Source of the DNA: Colicola sp016286205
GTDB lineage: Bacteria > Bacteroidota > Bacteroidia > Bacteroidales > Paludibacteraceae
Reading direction: 5' to 3'
Length of the DNA stretch: 64,000 nt
Assembly (NCBI GenBank): GCA_016286205.1
Contig: JAEESF010000002.1
Coordinates: forward strand, 124,001-188,000
Below are positions 17,022-26,304 of this stretch, piece after piece. The position numbers and the translations under genes were made by a program. The notes beneath the pieces are model-generated. The model had not been told where the DNA came from. It searched no databases and saw only the letters and a list, made by a program, of their open reading frames with translations. Positions within the stretch are counted from its first letter, which is position 1. Each line of letters begins with the position of its first letter.

Positions 17022-17043
17022 CACGCAAATTTGTGTGAACATT

Positions 17044-17565
17044 ATGACAACTGAATGGATACTCCTGATCATAGCCGTTGTGGCCATCATCATTTTCGGT
17101 TTTTGGATGATACAACATTCCATGTATCGCAATGAAGAGAAGAAGCGTCAGTGGGAACTGAAACGCGAGTCGCAAAAGACCATTTCTCCCATACGCCTGC
17201 GTGCGTATGAGCGCCTCGCGCTTCTGCTCGAGCGCACCACGCCCGAACACATGCTCATGGGCGTTGATCTAACTAACATGACCGTCCCGCAACTTCAGCA
17301 ATATTTGCTCCAGACCATCCGTCAAGAGTTTGAGCACAACATGAGTCAGCAGGTTTATGTCAGCGAAGAAGTGTGGGCGTTGGTCATCAACGCGCGCGAC
17401 CAGATGGCTGCTTTCGTAGTGGGTATCGTTGCACAACTGCCGCCTAAGGCAGATGCCATGACCTATGCTAAGATTATGCTGACAGCATATGCCTCCAACG
17501 GCACTACGCCAACCGACAAAGCGTTGGCAGAACTCAAGGAGGAAGCAAAAAAACTGATGGAGTGA
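17044..17565 (+). CDS. Conserved Bacteroidetes single-span membrane protein
   Basis: A 173-aa protein with one N-terminal membrane segment (about residues 5-22, rich in Ile and Val), a short positively charged linker, then a soluble helical domain facing the cytoplasm by the positive-inside rule. The soluble part contains RLRAYERLALLLERT, a pattern I associate with a conserved but uncharacterised Bacteroidetes family. Function is unknown. It overlaps the next gene by four bases (GTGA), so the two are translationally coupled and probably work together. An in-frame GTG at 17035 is an alternative start. Confidence 0.75.
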   Translation: MTTEWILLIIAVVAIIIFGFWMIQHSMYRNEEKKRQWELKRESQKTISPIRLRAYERLALLLERTTPEHMLMGVDLTNMTVPQLQQYLLQTIRQEFEHNMSQQVYVSEEVWALVINARDQMAAFVVGIVAQLPPKADAMTYAKIMLTAYASNGTTPTDKALAELKEEAKKLME

Positions 17566-18236
17566 GCGAACAACGAACCATATGGCTTGTAGCTCTCTTA
17601 TTCCTCAGTGTGGCAATATGGGCGCAGACGGATTCCTCTAAAACAGCGAAGCCGTCTATCTATCAGGGTATGACGATTAAGCTTGACTTGGGATCTACGG
17701 CGCTCGAATTGGGCAAAAGCAAAGGCAAGATACAACATTACGAACTCGCCATGAACTGGCGATTGAAGAACAAGTGGTATCCTACTTTCGAAGCCGGTTA
17801 TGCGGGAGGAAGAAGAGCACAGGGCGATTCGCTGGCCTATAACGGGCAAGGAGGTTTCTTTCGCGTAGGATGCGATATCAACCCGCTGAAAAAACATCCT
17901 GAATCACCTCACGCCATGTTGATCGGTTTGCGCCTCGGCACTGCTGTACAAGCCTACGATCAGCGCGTAGTGGGTACAACGGTTATGCCTGGTACTTCGT
18001 CGGTCATGAGCCAACAGAACCAGATAGCAGCCGATTGTTGGGGCGAGATTGTTGGTGGATGCCAAGTCAATCTGATTGCGGGACTCTATATGGGTTGGAT
18101 GGCACGGTTTCGGTGTCTCTTCACGCGCAAAGACGGAATCACGGCAGAAGAAATGCGGCCTATTTATATTCCCGGTTACGGCAATCGCGATATCATCGCC
18201 TGGAATATTAGCTACCACATTGGATATCATTTCTAA
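17562..18236 (+). CDS. DUF6048-family exported protein
   Basis: A GTG start overlaps the stop of the upstream gene. Residues 1-21 form a signal peptide ending AIWAQ. The remaining 200 residues alternate hydrophobic and polar residues with many Tyr and Gly and end with an aromatic residue (GYHF), as in small outer-membrane beta barrels. Phrases such as LGSTALELGKS and YELAMNWRLKNKWYPTFEAGY fit DUF6048. Likely an outer-membrane protein; function unknown. It is followed after 32 bp by tkt. Confidence 0.75.
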   Translation: MSEQRTIWLVALLFLSVAIWAQTDSSKTAKPSIYQGMTIKLDLGSTALELGKSKGKIQHYELAMNWRLKNKWYPTFEAGYAGGRRAQGDSLAYNGQGGFFRVGCDINPLKKHPESPHAMLIGLRLGTAVQAYDQRVVGTTVMPGTSSVMSQQNQIAADCWGEIVGGCQVNLIAGLYMGWMARFRCLFTRKDGITAEEMRPIYIPGYGNRDIIAWNISYHIGYHF

Positions 18237-18268
18237 ACAAAGCAAACAATAGAAAAACAAATCATATT

Positions 18269-20278
18269 ATGAACAGAACACAACTTTTGAATCGCGCAGC
18301 AGACAACATCCGTATTCTGGCAGCGGCAGCAGTAGAAAAAGCTAAGAGTGGTCACCCTGGCGGAGCAATGGGTGGCGCAGATTTCATCAACGTACTCTTT
18401 TCCGAGTTCCTTGAGTATGATCCCGAGAATCCGGGTTGGGAAGCGCGTGATCGTTTCTTCCTCGATCCTGGTCACATGGCTCCGATGTTGTACGGTCAAC
18501 TCTGTCTCGCTGGCAAATTCACGCTGGAAGATTTGCAAAACTTGCGCCAATGGGGTTCGGTTACTCCCGGACACCCGGAACGCGAAATTGAGCGAATGAT
18601 TGAGAATACTAGTGGACCGCTCGGACAAGGACATACTTTCGCAGTAGGTGCGGCTATCGCTGCCAAATGGTTCAATGCCCGTTACGGAGAGATTCACAAT
18701 CCTACTATCTACGCTTTCATTTCCGATGGCGGTGTGCAGGAAGAGATCTCACAAGGCGCTGGTCGTTTGGCCGGCCACCTGGGATTGAACAACCTCGTGA
18801 TGTTCTACGATAGCAATTCTATCCAACTTTCTACCGGTTGCGGCGAAGTAACTAGCGAAGATGTGGCTGCCAAATACAAAGCATGGAACTGGTTTGTTCA
18901 GGAGATTCCTGGCAACGATCCGGATGCAATCCGCGAAGCTATCATCAAGGCGAAAGCCGAGAAAGAGCGTCCTTCTATCATCATTGGCCACACCACGATG
19001 GGCAAAGGCTGCGTAACGGCCGAAGGACAAAACTGGGAAGGCAAATGTTCTACTCACGGTGCTCCGCTCAGCAAGGCCGGAGCTTCGTTCGAAAAGACGA
19101 TCGAGAACCTTGGCGGTGATCCGCAAAACCCATTCCAGATATTCCCGGAAGTACAAAAATTGTACGAAGACCGCGCTATTGAGTTGCGCGAGATAGCAAA
19201 TCAGCGCTACGCCACTTATCATGAATGGAAAAAAGCCAACCCATTGGCTGCTAACGAATACGAGACTTTCATGTCGGGCGAAACACCTTGTATCGACTGG
19301 AGTCTCATCGAGCAAAAAGCCGGCGATGCTACGCGTAACGCCAGTGGAAAAGTGCTTGGTTTCTTGGCCGAAAACGTAGGCAATATGATTGTCAGCTCTG
19401 CTGACCTGAGCAATTCTGACAAAACCGACGGATTCCTCAAGAAAACGCACGCTTTGCAGAAAGGCGATTTCACAGGCCAGTTCCTCCAAGCGGGTGTTTC
19501 CGAACTTACTATGGCTTGCGTCATGATTGGTATGGCGCTCCACGGAGGTATTATCCCTGCTTGCGGTACATTCTTCGTCTTCAGCGATTACATGAAGCCT
19601 GCTGTTCGTATGGCCGCTTTGATGGAACTGCCGGTTAAATTCATCTGGAGTCACGATGCCTTCCGCGTTGGAGAAGATGGCCCGACACACGAGCCTGTTG
19701 AGCAAGAGGCACAGATTCGTCTCATGGAGAAGTTGCACAACCATCATGGCGCACCATCTATGTTGGTATTGCGTCCCGCCGATGCAGAAGAGACCACACT
19801 CGCATGGCGTTTGGCAATGGAGAACACCGCTACACCTACGGCCCTTATTCTCAGCCGCCAGGACATCGCTCCTGTGCCTAATGTCAATCTCGATGGTTTC
19901 CGCAAAGGTGCATATATTGTCAGCAAAGACGAGAATCCTCAGATTGTTCTCCTGGCTTCCGGTTCAGAAGTTTCCACGTTGTTGGCCGGAGCAGAATTGC
20001 TGCGCGCAGAAGGTATTCGTCTACAGGTTGTCAGCGTGCCTAGCGAGGGATTATTCCGCGAGCAAGATAAGAAATATCAAAACGAAGTATTGCCAAAGGG
20101 CATCAAGCGCTTCGGTATGACTGCCGGCCTGCCTTGCACGCTCGAAGGTCTCGTTGGTGAGAATGGCGCTATCTGGGGATTGACCAGTTTCGGATTTTCC
20201 GCGCCATACAAAGTGCTGGACGAGAAACTTGGTTTCACTGCACAGAATGTTTACGAGCAAGTAAAAAAACTCTTATAA
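18269..20278 (+). CDS. tkt: Transketolase
   Basis: A thiamine-diphosphate enzyme of the pentose phosphate pathway that moves two-carbon units between sugar phosphates. The N-terminal half has GHPGGAMGGADF (about residues 28-39) and the cofactor-binding stretch SDGGVQEE (about 152-159), in place of the usual GDGxxxE form. The central pyrimidine-binding domain includes AGVSELTMACVMIGMALHGG (about 411-430), HDAFRVGEDGPTHEP (about 463-477) and LRPADAEE. Length 669 aa is normal. Its TAA shares a base with the leuS ATG, so the two genes are coupled. Confidence 0.95.
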   Translation: MNRTQLLNRAADNIRILAAAAVEKAKSGHPGGAMGGADFINVLFSEFLEYDPENPGWEARDRFFLDPGHMAPMLYGQLCLAGKFTLEDLQNLRQWGSVTPGHPEREIERMIENTSGPLGQGHTFAVGAAIAAKWFNARYGEIHNPTIYAFISDGGVQEEISQGAGRLAGHLGLNNLVMFYDSNSIQLSTGCGEVTSEDVAAKYKAWNWFVQEIPGNDPDAIREAIIKAKAEKERPSIIIGHTTMGKGCVTAEGQNWEGKCSTHGAPLSKAGASFEKTIENLGGDPQNPFQIFPEVQKLYEDRAIELREIANQRYATYHEWKKANPLAANEYETFMSGETPCIDWSLIEQKAGDATRNASGKVLGFLAENVGNMIVSSADLSNSDKTDGFLKKTHALQKGDFTGQFLQAGVSELTMACVMIGMALHGGIIPACGTFFVFSDYMKPAVRMAALMELPVKFIWSHDAFRVGEDGPTHEPVEQEAQIRLMEKLHNHHGAPSMLVLRPADAEETTLAWRLAMENTATPTALILSRQDIAPVPNVNLDGFRKGAYIVSKDENPQIVLLASGSEVSTLLAGAELLRAEGIRLQVVSVPSEGLFREQDKKYQNEVLPKGIKRFGMTAGLPCTLEGLVGENGAIWGLTSFGFSAPYKVLDEKLGFTAQNVYEQVKKLL

Positions 20279-23031
20279 TGGAATATAACTTTAGTGAAAT
20301 AGAGCAAAAGTGGCAAAAAGCCTGGGATGAAGCCCAAGCATACAAAGTCCCGAACGAGAGCAACAAGCCGCACTTCTATGTGTTGGATATGTTTCCCTAC
20401 CCTTCGGGAGCAGGTTTACATGTGGGGCACCCGTTAGGTTATATTGCGTCTGATATCTACAGTCGTTACAAACGCCTGAAAGGATTCAATGTGTTGCATC
20501 CAATGGGCTTTGATAGCTATGGTCTGCCTGCCGAGCAATACGCTATTCAGACAGGCCAACACCCGGAGAAAACGACTTTCGAGAATATCGATCGCTATAT
20601 TTCCCAACTCAAGAAGATTGGTTTCTGCTACGATTGGAGTCGCGAGATTCGCACATGTGATCCAAAATATTACCATTGGACTCAGTGGGCTTTTGTCCAA
20701 ATGTTCAATTCCTATTTTGACCCTAAAACTCAAAAAGCACAGCCTATCTCCAAACTGATTGCCGAATGGGAAGCGACAGATCCTAAATGGAACACACTAA
20801 GCGAGAAGGAACAGCAAGAACGGCTGATGAACTACCGCATCGCTTACTTGGCCGATACCAAAGTCAACTGGTGTCCTAAATTAGGTACAGTATTGGCTAA
20901 CGATGAAGTATCCGAAGGTCTGTCTGTTCGTGGCGGATATCCGGTAGAGCAACGCGTGATGCGCCAGTGGTGCTTGCGCGTGAGCGCCTACGCAGGACGT
21001 CTGTTGGAGGGATTGGACCGCATCGATTGGACCGATAGTCTCAAGGAGACACAACGTAACTGGATTGGTCGCAGCGAAGGAGCAGAGATGCAATTCGCCG
21101 TGAAGGGGCAAGACGCACCGTTTACCATCTTCACCACTCGTGCGGATACCGTGTTTGGTGTTACGTTTATGGTATTGGCGCCTGAGAGCGAATACGTAGA
21201 GCGCGTGGTTACGCCCGAGCATCGAGAGGAAGTAGATGCTTATCTGGCTCGCTGCAAAAATCGTACGGAGCGCGAACGTATAGCTGACAGACGTGTTACC
21301 GGTGTCTTCACTGGTTCGTATGCCATCAATCCGTTGACGCAAGGCGAAATACCTATCTATATTTCCGATTATGTGCTTGCCGGTTATGGCACAGGAGCCA
21401 TCATGGCTGTTCCCGCACACGATAGTCGCGACTATGCTTTTGCTAAGCATTTCAACCTGCCTATCATCCCGTTGATTGAGGGAGCAGATGTTAGCGAAGA
21501 ATCATTCGATGCCAAAGAGGGCAAGATGATCAACTCCGGTTTCCTCAATGGCATGGAAGTGAAAGAGGCTATCCAGGCGATGAAGGAATATATCACCAAC
21601 ACAGGTATCGGCCGCGTTAAGGTCAACTATCGTCTGCGCGATGCTATTTTCTCGCGCCAACGCTATTGGGGCGAACCATTCCCTATCTATTACAAGGATG
21701 GCATGCCTTATACCTTGCCGGAAGACAAGTTACCGCTTGAATTGCCTGAAGTCAAAGACTTCAAGCCAACGGCAGATGGACGTCCTCCTCTAGGAAATGC
21801 CGAGAATTGGACCTACGAAGGCTATCCGCTTGAACTGTGTACAATGCCTGGTTTTGCCGGATCCTCAGCATATTATCTCCGTTATATGGATCCACAAAAC
21901 GACAATGCGTTAGTTGATAAAAAGGTAAACGAGTATTGGCGCCAAGTAGATTTGTATTTGGGCGGCAGTGAACATGCTACCGGTCACCTCATCTACTCGC
22001 GTTTCTGGAACAAGTTCCTCTATGATCTTGGTTATGTTTGCGAGGATGAACCGTTCAAGAAACTGATCAACCAAGGTATGATTCAGGGCCGTTCCAATTT
22101 CGTCTATCGTTATATAGGCGAAGGAGCAACAGGCAATCTCTACATCAGTTACAACCTCATCGATAATCCGGAATACAAAGACAAGGTACAACCGATTCAC
22201 GTCAATGTCAATCTGGTGAACAACGATGTATTGGATATCAACGCTTTCCGCAACTGGATGCCTGAGTTCCGCAATGCACAGTTTGTCTTTGCCGATGGAT
22301 CATCCATCGAGGACAATCCTTATCTAGCTGGTCCGAAACAGTATATCTGCGGCTGGGCAGTAGAGAAGATGTCAAAATCAATGTTCAACGTAGTGAATCC
22401 GGATGATGTGATTGCCAAGTTTGGTGCCGACACACTGCGTTTGTATGAGATGTTCCTTGGTCCGTTGGAGATGTCCAAACCATGGGATACCAATGGTATT
22501 GATGGTGTTCATCGTTTCCTTCGTCGTCTGTGGAATATGTACGAGAACATTAGCAACGAAGCACCTACCAAAGAGGAGTTGCGCAGTCTGCACAAACTGA
22601 TCAAGAAAATCACATGGGATATCGAGAATTTCTCATTCAATACATCTATCCCTGCCTTCATGATTGCGCAGAATGAGTTGACTACTCTCCGCTGCAACAA
22701 ACGTGCCGTATTGGAGACTCTTGCCGTTCTGCTGGCTCCGTATGCCCCGCATATTGCTGAGGAAGCATGGCATCGTTGTGGCAACAATTCGTTTGTGATT
22801 GATGCCGAGTGGCCAGAATGTAACGAAGCATATTTGGTAGAAGATACTCAGAAATACCCCGTACAATTCAACGGAAAAGTACGTTTCACGCTTGAGTGTC
22901 CGAAGGACACACCGAAAGAGGAAGTAGAAAAACTCGTCCTCGCGCACGAAGAAACCGCTAAATACCTAGCTGGTAATACGGTGAAGAAAATCATCGTTGT
23001 TCCAGGGCGTATTGTTAACATCGTAATGTAG
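20278..23031 (+). CDS. leuS: Leucyl-tRNA synthetase
   Basis: A class I synthetase charging tRNA-Leu. The HIGH motif appears as HVGH (about residues 48-51) and KMSKS near residue 698, with Rossmann halves around a CP1 editing domain (about 220-430) that hydrolyses mischarged tRNA and contains the threonine-rich FTTRADTVFGVTF stretch (about 284-296). Length 917 aa is above the 860-aa E. coli enzyme; Bacteroidetes versions usually carry the additional insertion seen here near residues 600-690. The ATG at 20278 overlaps the tkt stop. Confidence 0.95.
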   Translation: MEYNFSEIEQKWQKAWDEAQAYKVPNESNKPHFYVLDMFPYPSGAGLHVGHPLGYIASDIYSRYKRLKGFNVLHPMGFDSYGLPAEQYAIQTGQHPEKTTFENIDRYISQLKKIGFCYDWSREIRTCDPKYYHWTQWAFVQMFNSYFDPKTQKAQPISKLIAEWEATDPKWNTLSEKEQQERLMNYRIAYLADTKVNWCPKLGTVLANDEVSEGLSVRGGYPVEQRVMRQWCLRVSAYAGRLLEGLDRIDWTDSLKETQRNWIGRSEGAEMQFAVKGQDAPFTIFTTRADTVFGVTFMVLAPESEYVERVVTPEHREEVDAYLARCKNRTERERIADRRVTGVFTGSYAINPLTQGEIPIYISDYVLAGYGTGAIMAVPAHDSRDYAFAKHFNLPIIPLIEGADVSEESFDAKEGKMINSGFLNGMEVKEAIQAMKEYITNTGIGRVKVNYRLRDAIFSRQRYWGEPFPIYYKDGMPYTLPEDKLPLELPEVKDFKPTADGRPPLGNAENWTYEGYPLELCTMPGFAGSSAYYLRYMDPQNDNALVDKKVNEYWRQVDLYLGGSEHATGHLIYSRFWNKFLYDLGYVCEDEPFKKLINQGMIQGRSNFVYRYIGEGATGNLYISYNLIDNPEYKDKVQPIHVNVNLVNNDVLDINAFRNWMPEFRNAQFVFADGSSIEDNPYLAGPKQYICGWAVEKMSKSMFNVVNPDDVIAKFGADTLRLYEMFLGPLEMSKPWDTNGIDGVHRFLRRLWNMYENISNEAPTKEELRSLHKLIKKITWDIENFSFNTSIPAFMIAQNELTTLRCNKRAVLETLAVLLAPYAPHIAEEAWHRCGNNSFVIDAEWPECNEAYLVEDTQKYPVQFNGKVRFTLECPKDTPKEEVEKLVLAHEETAKYLAGNTVKKIIVVPGRIVNIVM

Positions 23032-23039
23032 GAAAAACA

Positions 23040-23067
23040 AAGGGAGGCGAGTTGCCTCGCCTCCCTT
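23040..23067. terminator. Hairpin between leuS and tRNA-Lys
   Basis: A perfect 12-bp stem, AAGGGAGGCGAG and CTCGCCTCCCTT, around a TTGC loop begins nine bases after the leuS stop. It sits directly 3' to the tRNA-Lys on the minus strand as well, so it may end both converging transcripts. There is no long T run on the leuS side, so efficiency is uncertain. Confidence 0.7.
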
Positions 23068-23068
23068 G

Positions 23069-23141
23069 TGAACCAGCTGGGGCTCGAACCCAGGACCCCA
23101 TCCTTAAAAGGGATGTGCTCTACCTGCTGAGCTACTGATTC
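23069..23141 (-). tRNA. tRNA-Lys (anticodon TTT)
   Basis: On the minus strand the acceptor strands GAATCAG and CTGGTTC pair fully with one G-T wobble. The anticodon stem CATCC/GGATG encloses the loop CTTTTAA with anticodon TTT, and the T arm is CTGGG-TTCGAGC-CCCAG. Discriminator base A; CCA is not encoded. It is 73 nt long and has a consensus promoter about 25 bp upstream. Confidence 0.95.
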
Positions 23142-23166
23142 TAACCTGCTTTCCGAAAAAAGCGTG

Positions 23167-23198
23167 CAAAATTACTGCTTTTTTTTGACATACGCAAA
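23167..23198 (-). promoter_or_regulatory. Promoter of tRNA-Lys
   Basis: Minus-strand TTTG (23195-23198), a 20-bp spacer and TAATTTTG (23167-23174) match the consensus exactly. The predicted start is about 19 nt before the tRNA. It overlaps the divergent ispG promoter. Confidence 0.75.
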
Positions 23199-23216
23199 TA
23201 AATTTGAATATTTTTG
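23184..23216 (+). promoter_or_regulatory. Promoter of ispG
   Basis: TTTG at 23184-23187, a 21-bp spacer and TATTTTTG at 23209-23216. The predicted start lies about 12 nt before the ATG at 23235. The -33 element lies inside the tRNA-Lys promoter, so RNA polymerase could not occupy both at once. Confidence 0.65.
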
Positions 23217-23234
23217 TAAGAAAAGTGCATTTTT

Positions 23235-24641
23235 ATGCAACTTAAACTAACATATAACCGTCGAAAGACCTCGCAAGTGCAAGTCGGAAACATCTTTTTA
23301 GGTTCCGACTACCCTATCCGCATTCAGACGATGGCCAATACCTCAACCAATGATATTGATGCCTCTGTCGAACAAGCGCGGCGATGCATCGAGGCGGGCA
23401 CAGAACTGCTGCGATTTACTACGCAAGGACAGCGAGAAGTGGAATCTCTGCGTGAAATTCATTCGCAAGTGCTGACAGCCGTTCCATTGGTAGCTGATGT
23501 CCATTTCCAAGCCGATGTGGCTGATTCGGCAGCGCAAGTGGTAGAAGCAGTGCGAATCAATCCGGGCAACTACGTTGACCCGGCGCGCAAATTCAAACAT
23601 ATTGACTATTCCGACAGCGAATATCGCGACGAGTTGAAGCGACTGGAAGAACGCTTTGTGCGCCTGCTTGATATATGCCGAGAACACGAAACAGCGATTC
23701 GCTTGGGTGTCAATCATGGTTCGCTGAGCGACCGTATCATGTCGCGCTATGGTGATACTCCGGAGGGAATGGTAGAATCGGTTATGGAATTTCTCCGCGT
23801 TGCCATACGCCACGATTTCTTCAATATTGTTATCTCCATCAAGGCTAGCAACACGCGTGTGATGGTTGATACCGTTCGTTTGCTGGTTAAGCAGATGAAT
23901 CATGAGCACATGGCTTTTCCGCTCCATTTGGGTGTGACCGAAGCAGGCGAAGGTGAAGACGGACGTATCAAATCGGCCGTGGGAATTGGTGCGCTGCTAG
24001 CTGATGGCATTGGAGATACTGTTAGAGTCAGCCTAAGTGAACCTCCGGAGAACGAGATTCCGGTCGCACGCGATTTGGTCGATTATTTTGCTGACGAAGA
24101 CTCCATTCGCTACGATGGCAGTGTTACTGCCGAAGTACTGGACAATATAGGCGGGAATGCTGAGATTCGCTATTCGTCGTTGGAAGAAGACTGGGCGTTG
24201 TTTCAGTTGCAAGCAGCAGCCGAATGCGGACGTCTGCTATGGGAATTCAAGGCTACCGAGTTGACACTGGTTAACCCTAATTTCTCAGAAAACAAATTGA
24301 ATTTCCTAAGCAAAGATATTCTACAAGCCGCACGCGTGAAGATTTACAAGACAGAGTATATCTCTTGCCCCGGTTGCGGACGTACCCTATTTGACCTGGA
24401 AGAAACTATCCGCCGCGTTAAATCGGCTACCAGTCATCTGACCGGTCTCAAGATAGCTGTGATGGGTTGCATCGTCAATGGTCCTGGTGAGATGGCAGAT
24501 GCCGACTATGGCTATGTTGGAGCGGGGCGCGACCGAATTTCACTCTATCGCGGCAAAGAACTGGTGCTGAAGAATATTCCGCAAGAAGAAGCGGTTCAAC
24601 GATTATTGGAACTCATTGAACAAGACAAAAACAACCAATAA
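23235..24641 (+). CDS. ispG: IspG, HMBPP synthase (MEP pathway)
   Basis: A [4Fe-4S] enzyme that converts methylerythritol cyclodiphosphate to HMBPP in isoprenoid synthesis. The N-terminal TIM barrel starts with PIRIQTMANTST and includes LRFTTQGQREV and RLGVNHGSLSDRI. The C-terminal cluster domain has CPGCGRTLFDLEE (about residues 379-391) and MGCIVNGPGEMADADYGYVG (about 412-431), giving three cluster cysteines and the catalytic Glu. Bacteroidetes and plant enzymes usually have a large extra domain and exceed 600 aa; this one has 468 aa, so that insertion is largely reduced. It has its own promoter. Confidence 0.93.
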   Translation: MQLKLTYNRRKTSQVQVGNIFLGSDYPIRIQTMANTSTNDIDASVEQARRCIEAGTELLRFTTQGQREVESLREIHSQVLTAVPLVADVHFQADVADSAAQVVEAVRINPGNYVDPARKFKHIDYSDSEYRDELKRLEERFVRLLDICREHETAIRLGVNHGSLSDRIMSRYGDTPEGMVESVMEFLRVAIRHDFFNIVISIKASNTRVMVDTVRLLVKQMNHEHMAFPLHLGVTEAGEGEDGRIKSAVGIGALLADGIGDTVRVSLSEPPENEIPVARDLVDYFADEDSIRYDGSVTAEVLDNIGGNAEIRYSSLEEDWALFQLQAAAECGRLLWEFKATELTLVNPNFSENKLNFLSKDILQAARVKIYKTEYISCPGCGRTLFDLEETIRRVKSATSHLTGLKIAVMGCIVNGPGEMADADYGYVGAGRDRISLYRGKELVLKNIPQEEAVQRLLELIEQDKNNQ

Positions 24642-24654
24642 ATACTACACAATT

Positions 24655-26304
24655 ATGCAAAAATCTCCATTACAAATTGCCCGTCAGGCTTATCAGCCGA
24701 AAATGCCAAAAGCATTGCAGGGCGCAGTACGTCTCGTGGAAGGCGAGAAGACTCATTCGGTGGCTGACCAAGAGGAAATCAAGCAATTGTTCCCGAACAC
24801 CTATGGTCTGCCAATTATCACTATGGAGCCAACCAATGGTAAGAACGAGAGCGAACCACTCAACGTGGGTGTGATTCTCTCGGGTGGACAAGCTCCTGGT
24901 GGTCACAACGTCATTTCCGGTCTTTACGATGGACTAAAGGCACTCAATCCGAAGAACAAACTCTACGGTTTTCTGGGTGGCCCAAGTGGTTTGATTGATG
25001 GTAAATATCAGGAACTGACAGGCGATATCATTGACGAATACCGCAACACAGGTGGTTTCGATATCATCGGTTCCGGTCGTACCAAATTGGAGGAGACTTG
25101 GCAGTTTGACAATGGTATTGAAGTTTGCAAACAGTTGGGAATCAAGGCCGTAGTCATTATCGGCGGCGACGACAGCAACACCAATGCTTGTGTATTGGCC
25201 GAATATTATCTGCAGAAGAAATGCGGTATTCAGGTTATCGGTTGCCCAAAGACCATCGATGGTGACTTGAAGAATGAGATGATTGAGACCTCATTTGGTT
25301 TTGACACCGCTTGTAAGACCTATGCCGAACTGATTGGTAATATTCAGCGTGATGCTAATTCGGCTAAGAAATACTGGCACTTCATTCGTTTGATGGGCCG
25401 TTCTGCTAGCCATATCGCGCTAGAATGTGCTCTGCAGAGCCAACCGAATATCTGCTTGATTTCGGAAGAAGTAGAAGCCAAGAAGATGACACTCAACGAG
25501 ATCGTAGAAGACATCGTTAAGGTAATCGTAGCCCGTGCTAATGCAGGCCTCAATTTCGGTACCATTCTGATTCCGGAAGGACTGATTGAGTTTATTCCAG
25601 CTATGCGCGTTCTGATTCAAGAACTCAACGATATGTTGGCTGCTAACGAAGAATTTACCAGCCTTGACGGCGATGATGCAAAACGTGAATATGTCAAGAG
25701 CAAACTGACTCCGGCCAGTTGCGATCTCTATCGTTCGCTGCCAAAGGGTATTGCCCGTCAGTTGACGCTCGATCGTGATCCTCACGGCAACGTAATGGTT
25801 AGCCAGATTGAGACCGAGAAACTGCTGATTGAGATGGTTCAAAAACGCCTGGCAGTATTGAAAGCTAACGGAGAATACAAGGGTAAGTTCTCCGCCCTCA
25901 ACCATTTCTTCGGCTACGAAGGACGTTGCGCTATGCCGTCCAATTTCGACGCAGACTATTGCTACTCAATCGGTGTAACGGCTACTCACCTCATCGCGGC
26001 AGGCAAGACAGGTTATATGTCGCTCGTTCGCAATCTGACCAAACCGGCTGCTGAATGGATTGCCGGCGGTGTGCCTATCACGATGATGATGAATATGGAG
26101 AAGCGTAACGGAAAGATGAAACCCGTTATCCAGAAAGCGCTTGTCGAGTTGAATGGTGCTCCGTTCAAGTATCTCGAATCTCATCGCGCAGAATGGGCAG
26201 ACGCCAACACAAGCTATATCTATCCGGGACCAATCCAATACTATGGTCCGACAGAAGTATGCGACCAACCTACCCGCACATTATTGCTCGAGCGTGGCAA
26301 ATAA
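24655..26304 (+). CDS. pfp: Pyrophosphate-dependent phosphofructokinase
   Basis: Interconverts fructose 6-phosphate and fructose 1,6-bisphosphate using pyrophosphate, so it works in both glycolysis and gluconeogenesis. It shows LSGGQAPGGHNVISGLYDG near residues 77-95, GGDDSNTNA near 170 (the Asp that excludes ATP in PPi-type enzymes) and PKTIDGDLKN near 200. Length 549 aa fits the long PFP beta-type clade. The start at ATG 24655 is preferred over an in-frame ATG at 24616 inside ispG because the family begins near this point. The next gene overlaps its last 46 bases. Confidence 0.92.
   Translation: MQKSPLQIARQAYQPKMPKALQGAVRLVEGEKTHSVADQEEIKQLFPNTYGLPIITMEPTNGKNESEPLNVGVILSGGQAPGGHNVISGLYDGLKALNPKNKLYGFLGGPSGLIDGKYQELTGDIIDEYRNTGGFDIIGSGRTKLEETWQFDNGIEVCKQLGIKAVVIIGGDDSNTNACVLAEYYLQKKCGIQVIGCPKTIDGDLKNEMIETSFGFDTACKTYAELIGNIQRDANSAKKYWHFIRLMGRSASHIALECALQSQPNICLISEEVEAKKMTLNEIVEDIVKVIVARANAGLNFGTILIPEGLIEFIPAMRVLIQELNDMLAANEEFTSLDGDDAKREYVKSKLTPASCDLYRSLPKGIARQLTLDRDPHGNVMVSQIETEKLLIEMVQKRLAVLKANGEYKGKFSALNHFFGYEGRCAMPSNFDADYCYSIGVTATHLIAAGKTGYMSLVRNLTKPAAEWIAGGVPITMMMNMEKRNGKMKPVIQKALVELNGAPFKYLESHRAEWADANTSYIYPGPIQYYGPTEVCDQPTRTLLLERGK

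Noticed and set aside
18749..19747. A 332-codon open frame on the minus strand inside tkt
   Set aside because: It lies fully opposite transketolase, whose motifs are intact, and its translation has no recognisable domain; it is a shadow of the codon pattern.
24655..26304. ATP-dependent phosphofructokinase
   Set aside because: The GGDDSN sequence and the PKTIDGD stretch, with the long 549-aa form, fit the pyrophosphate-dependent type.
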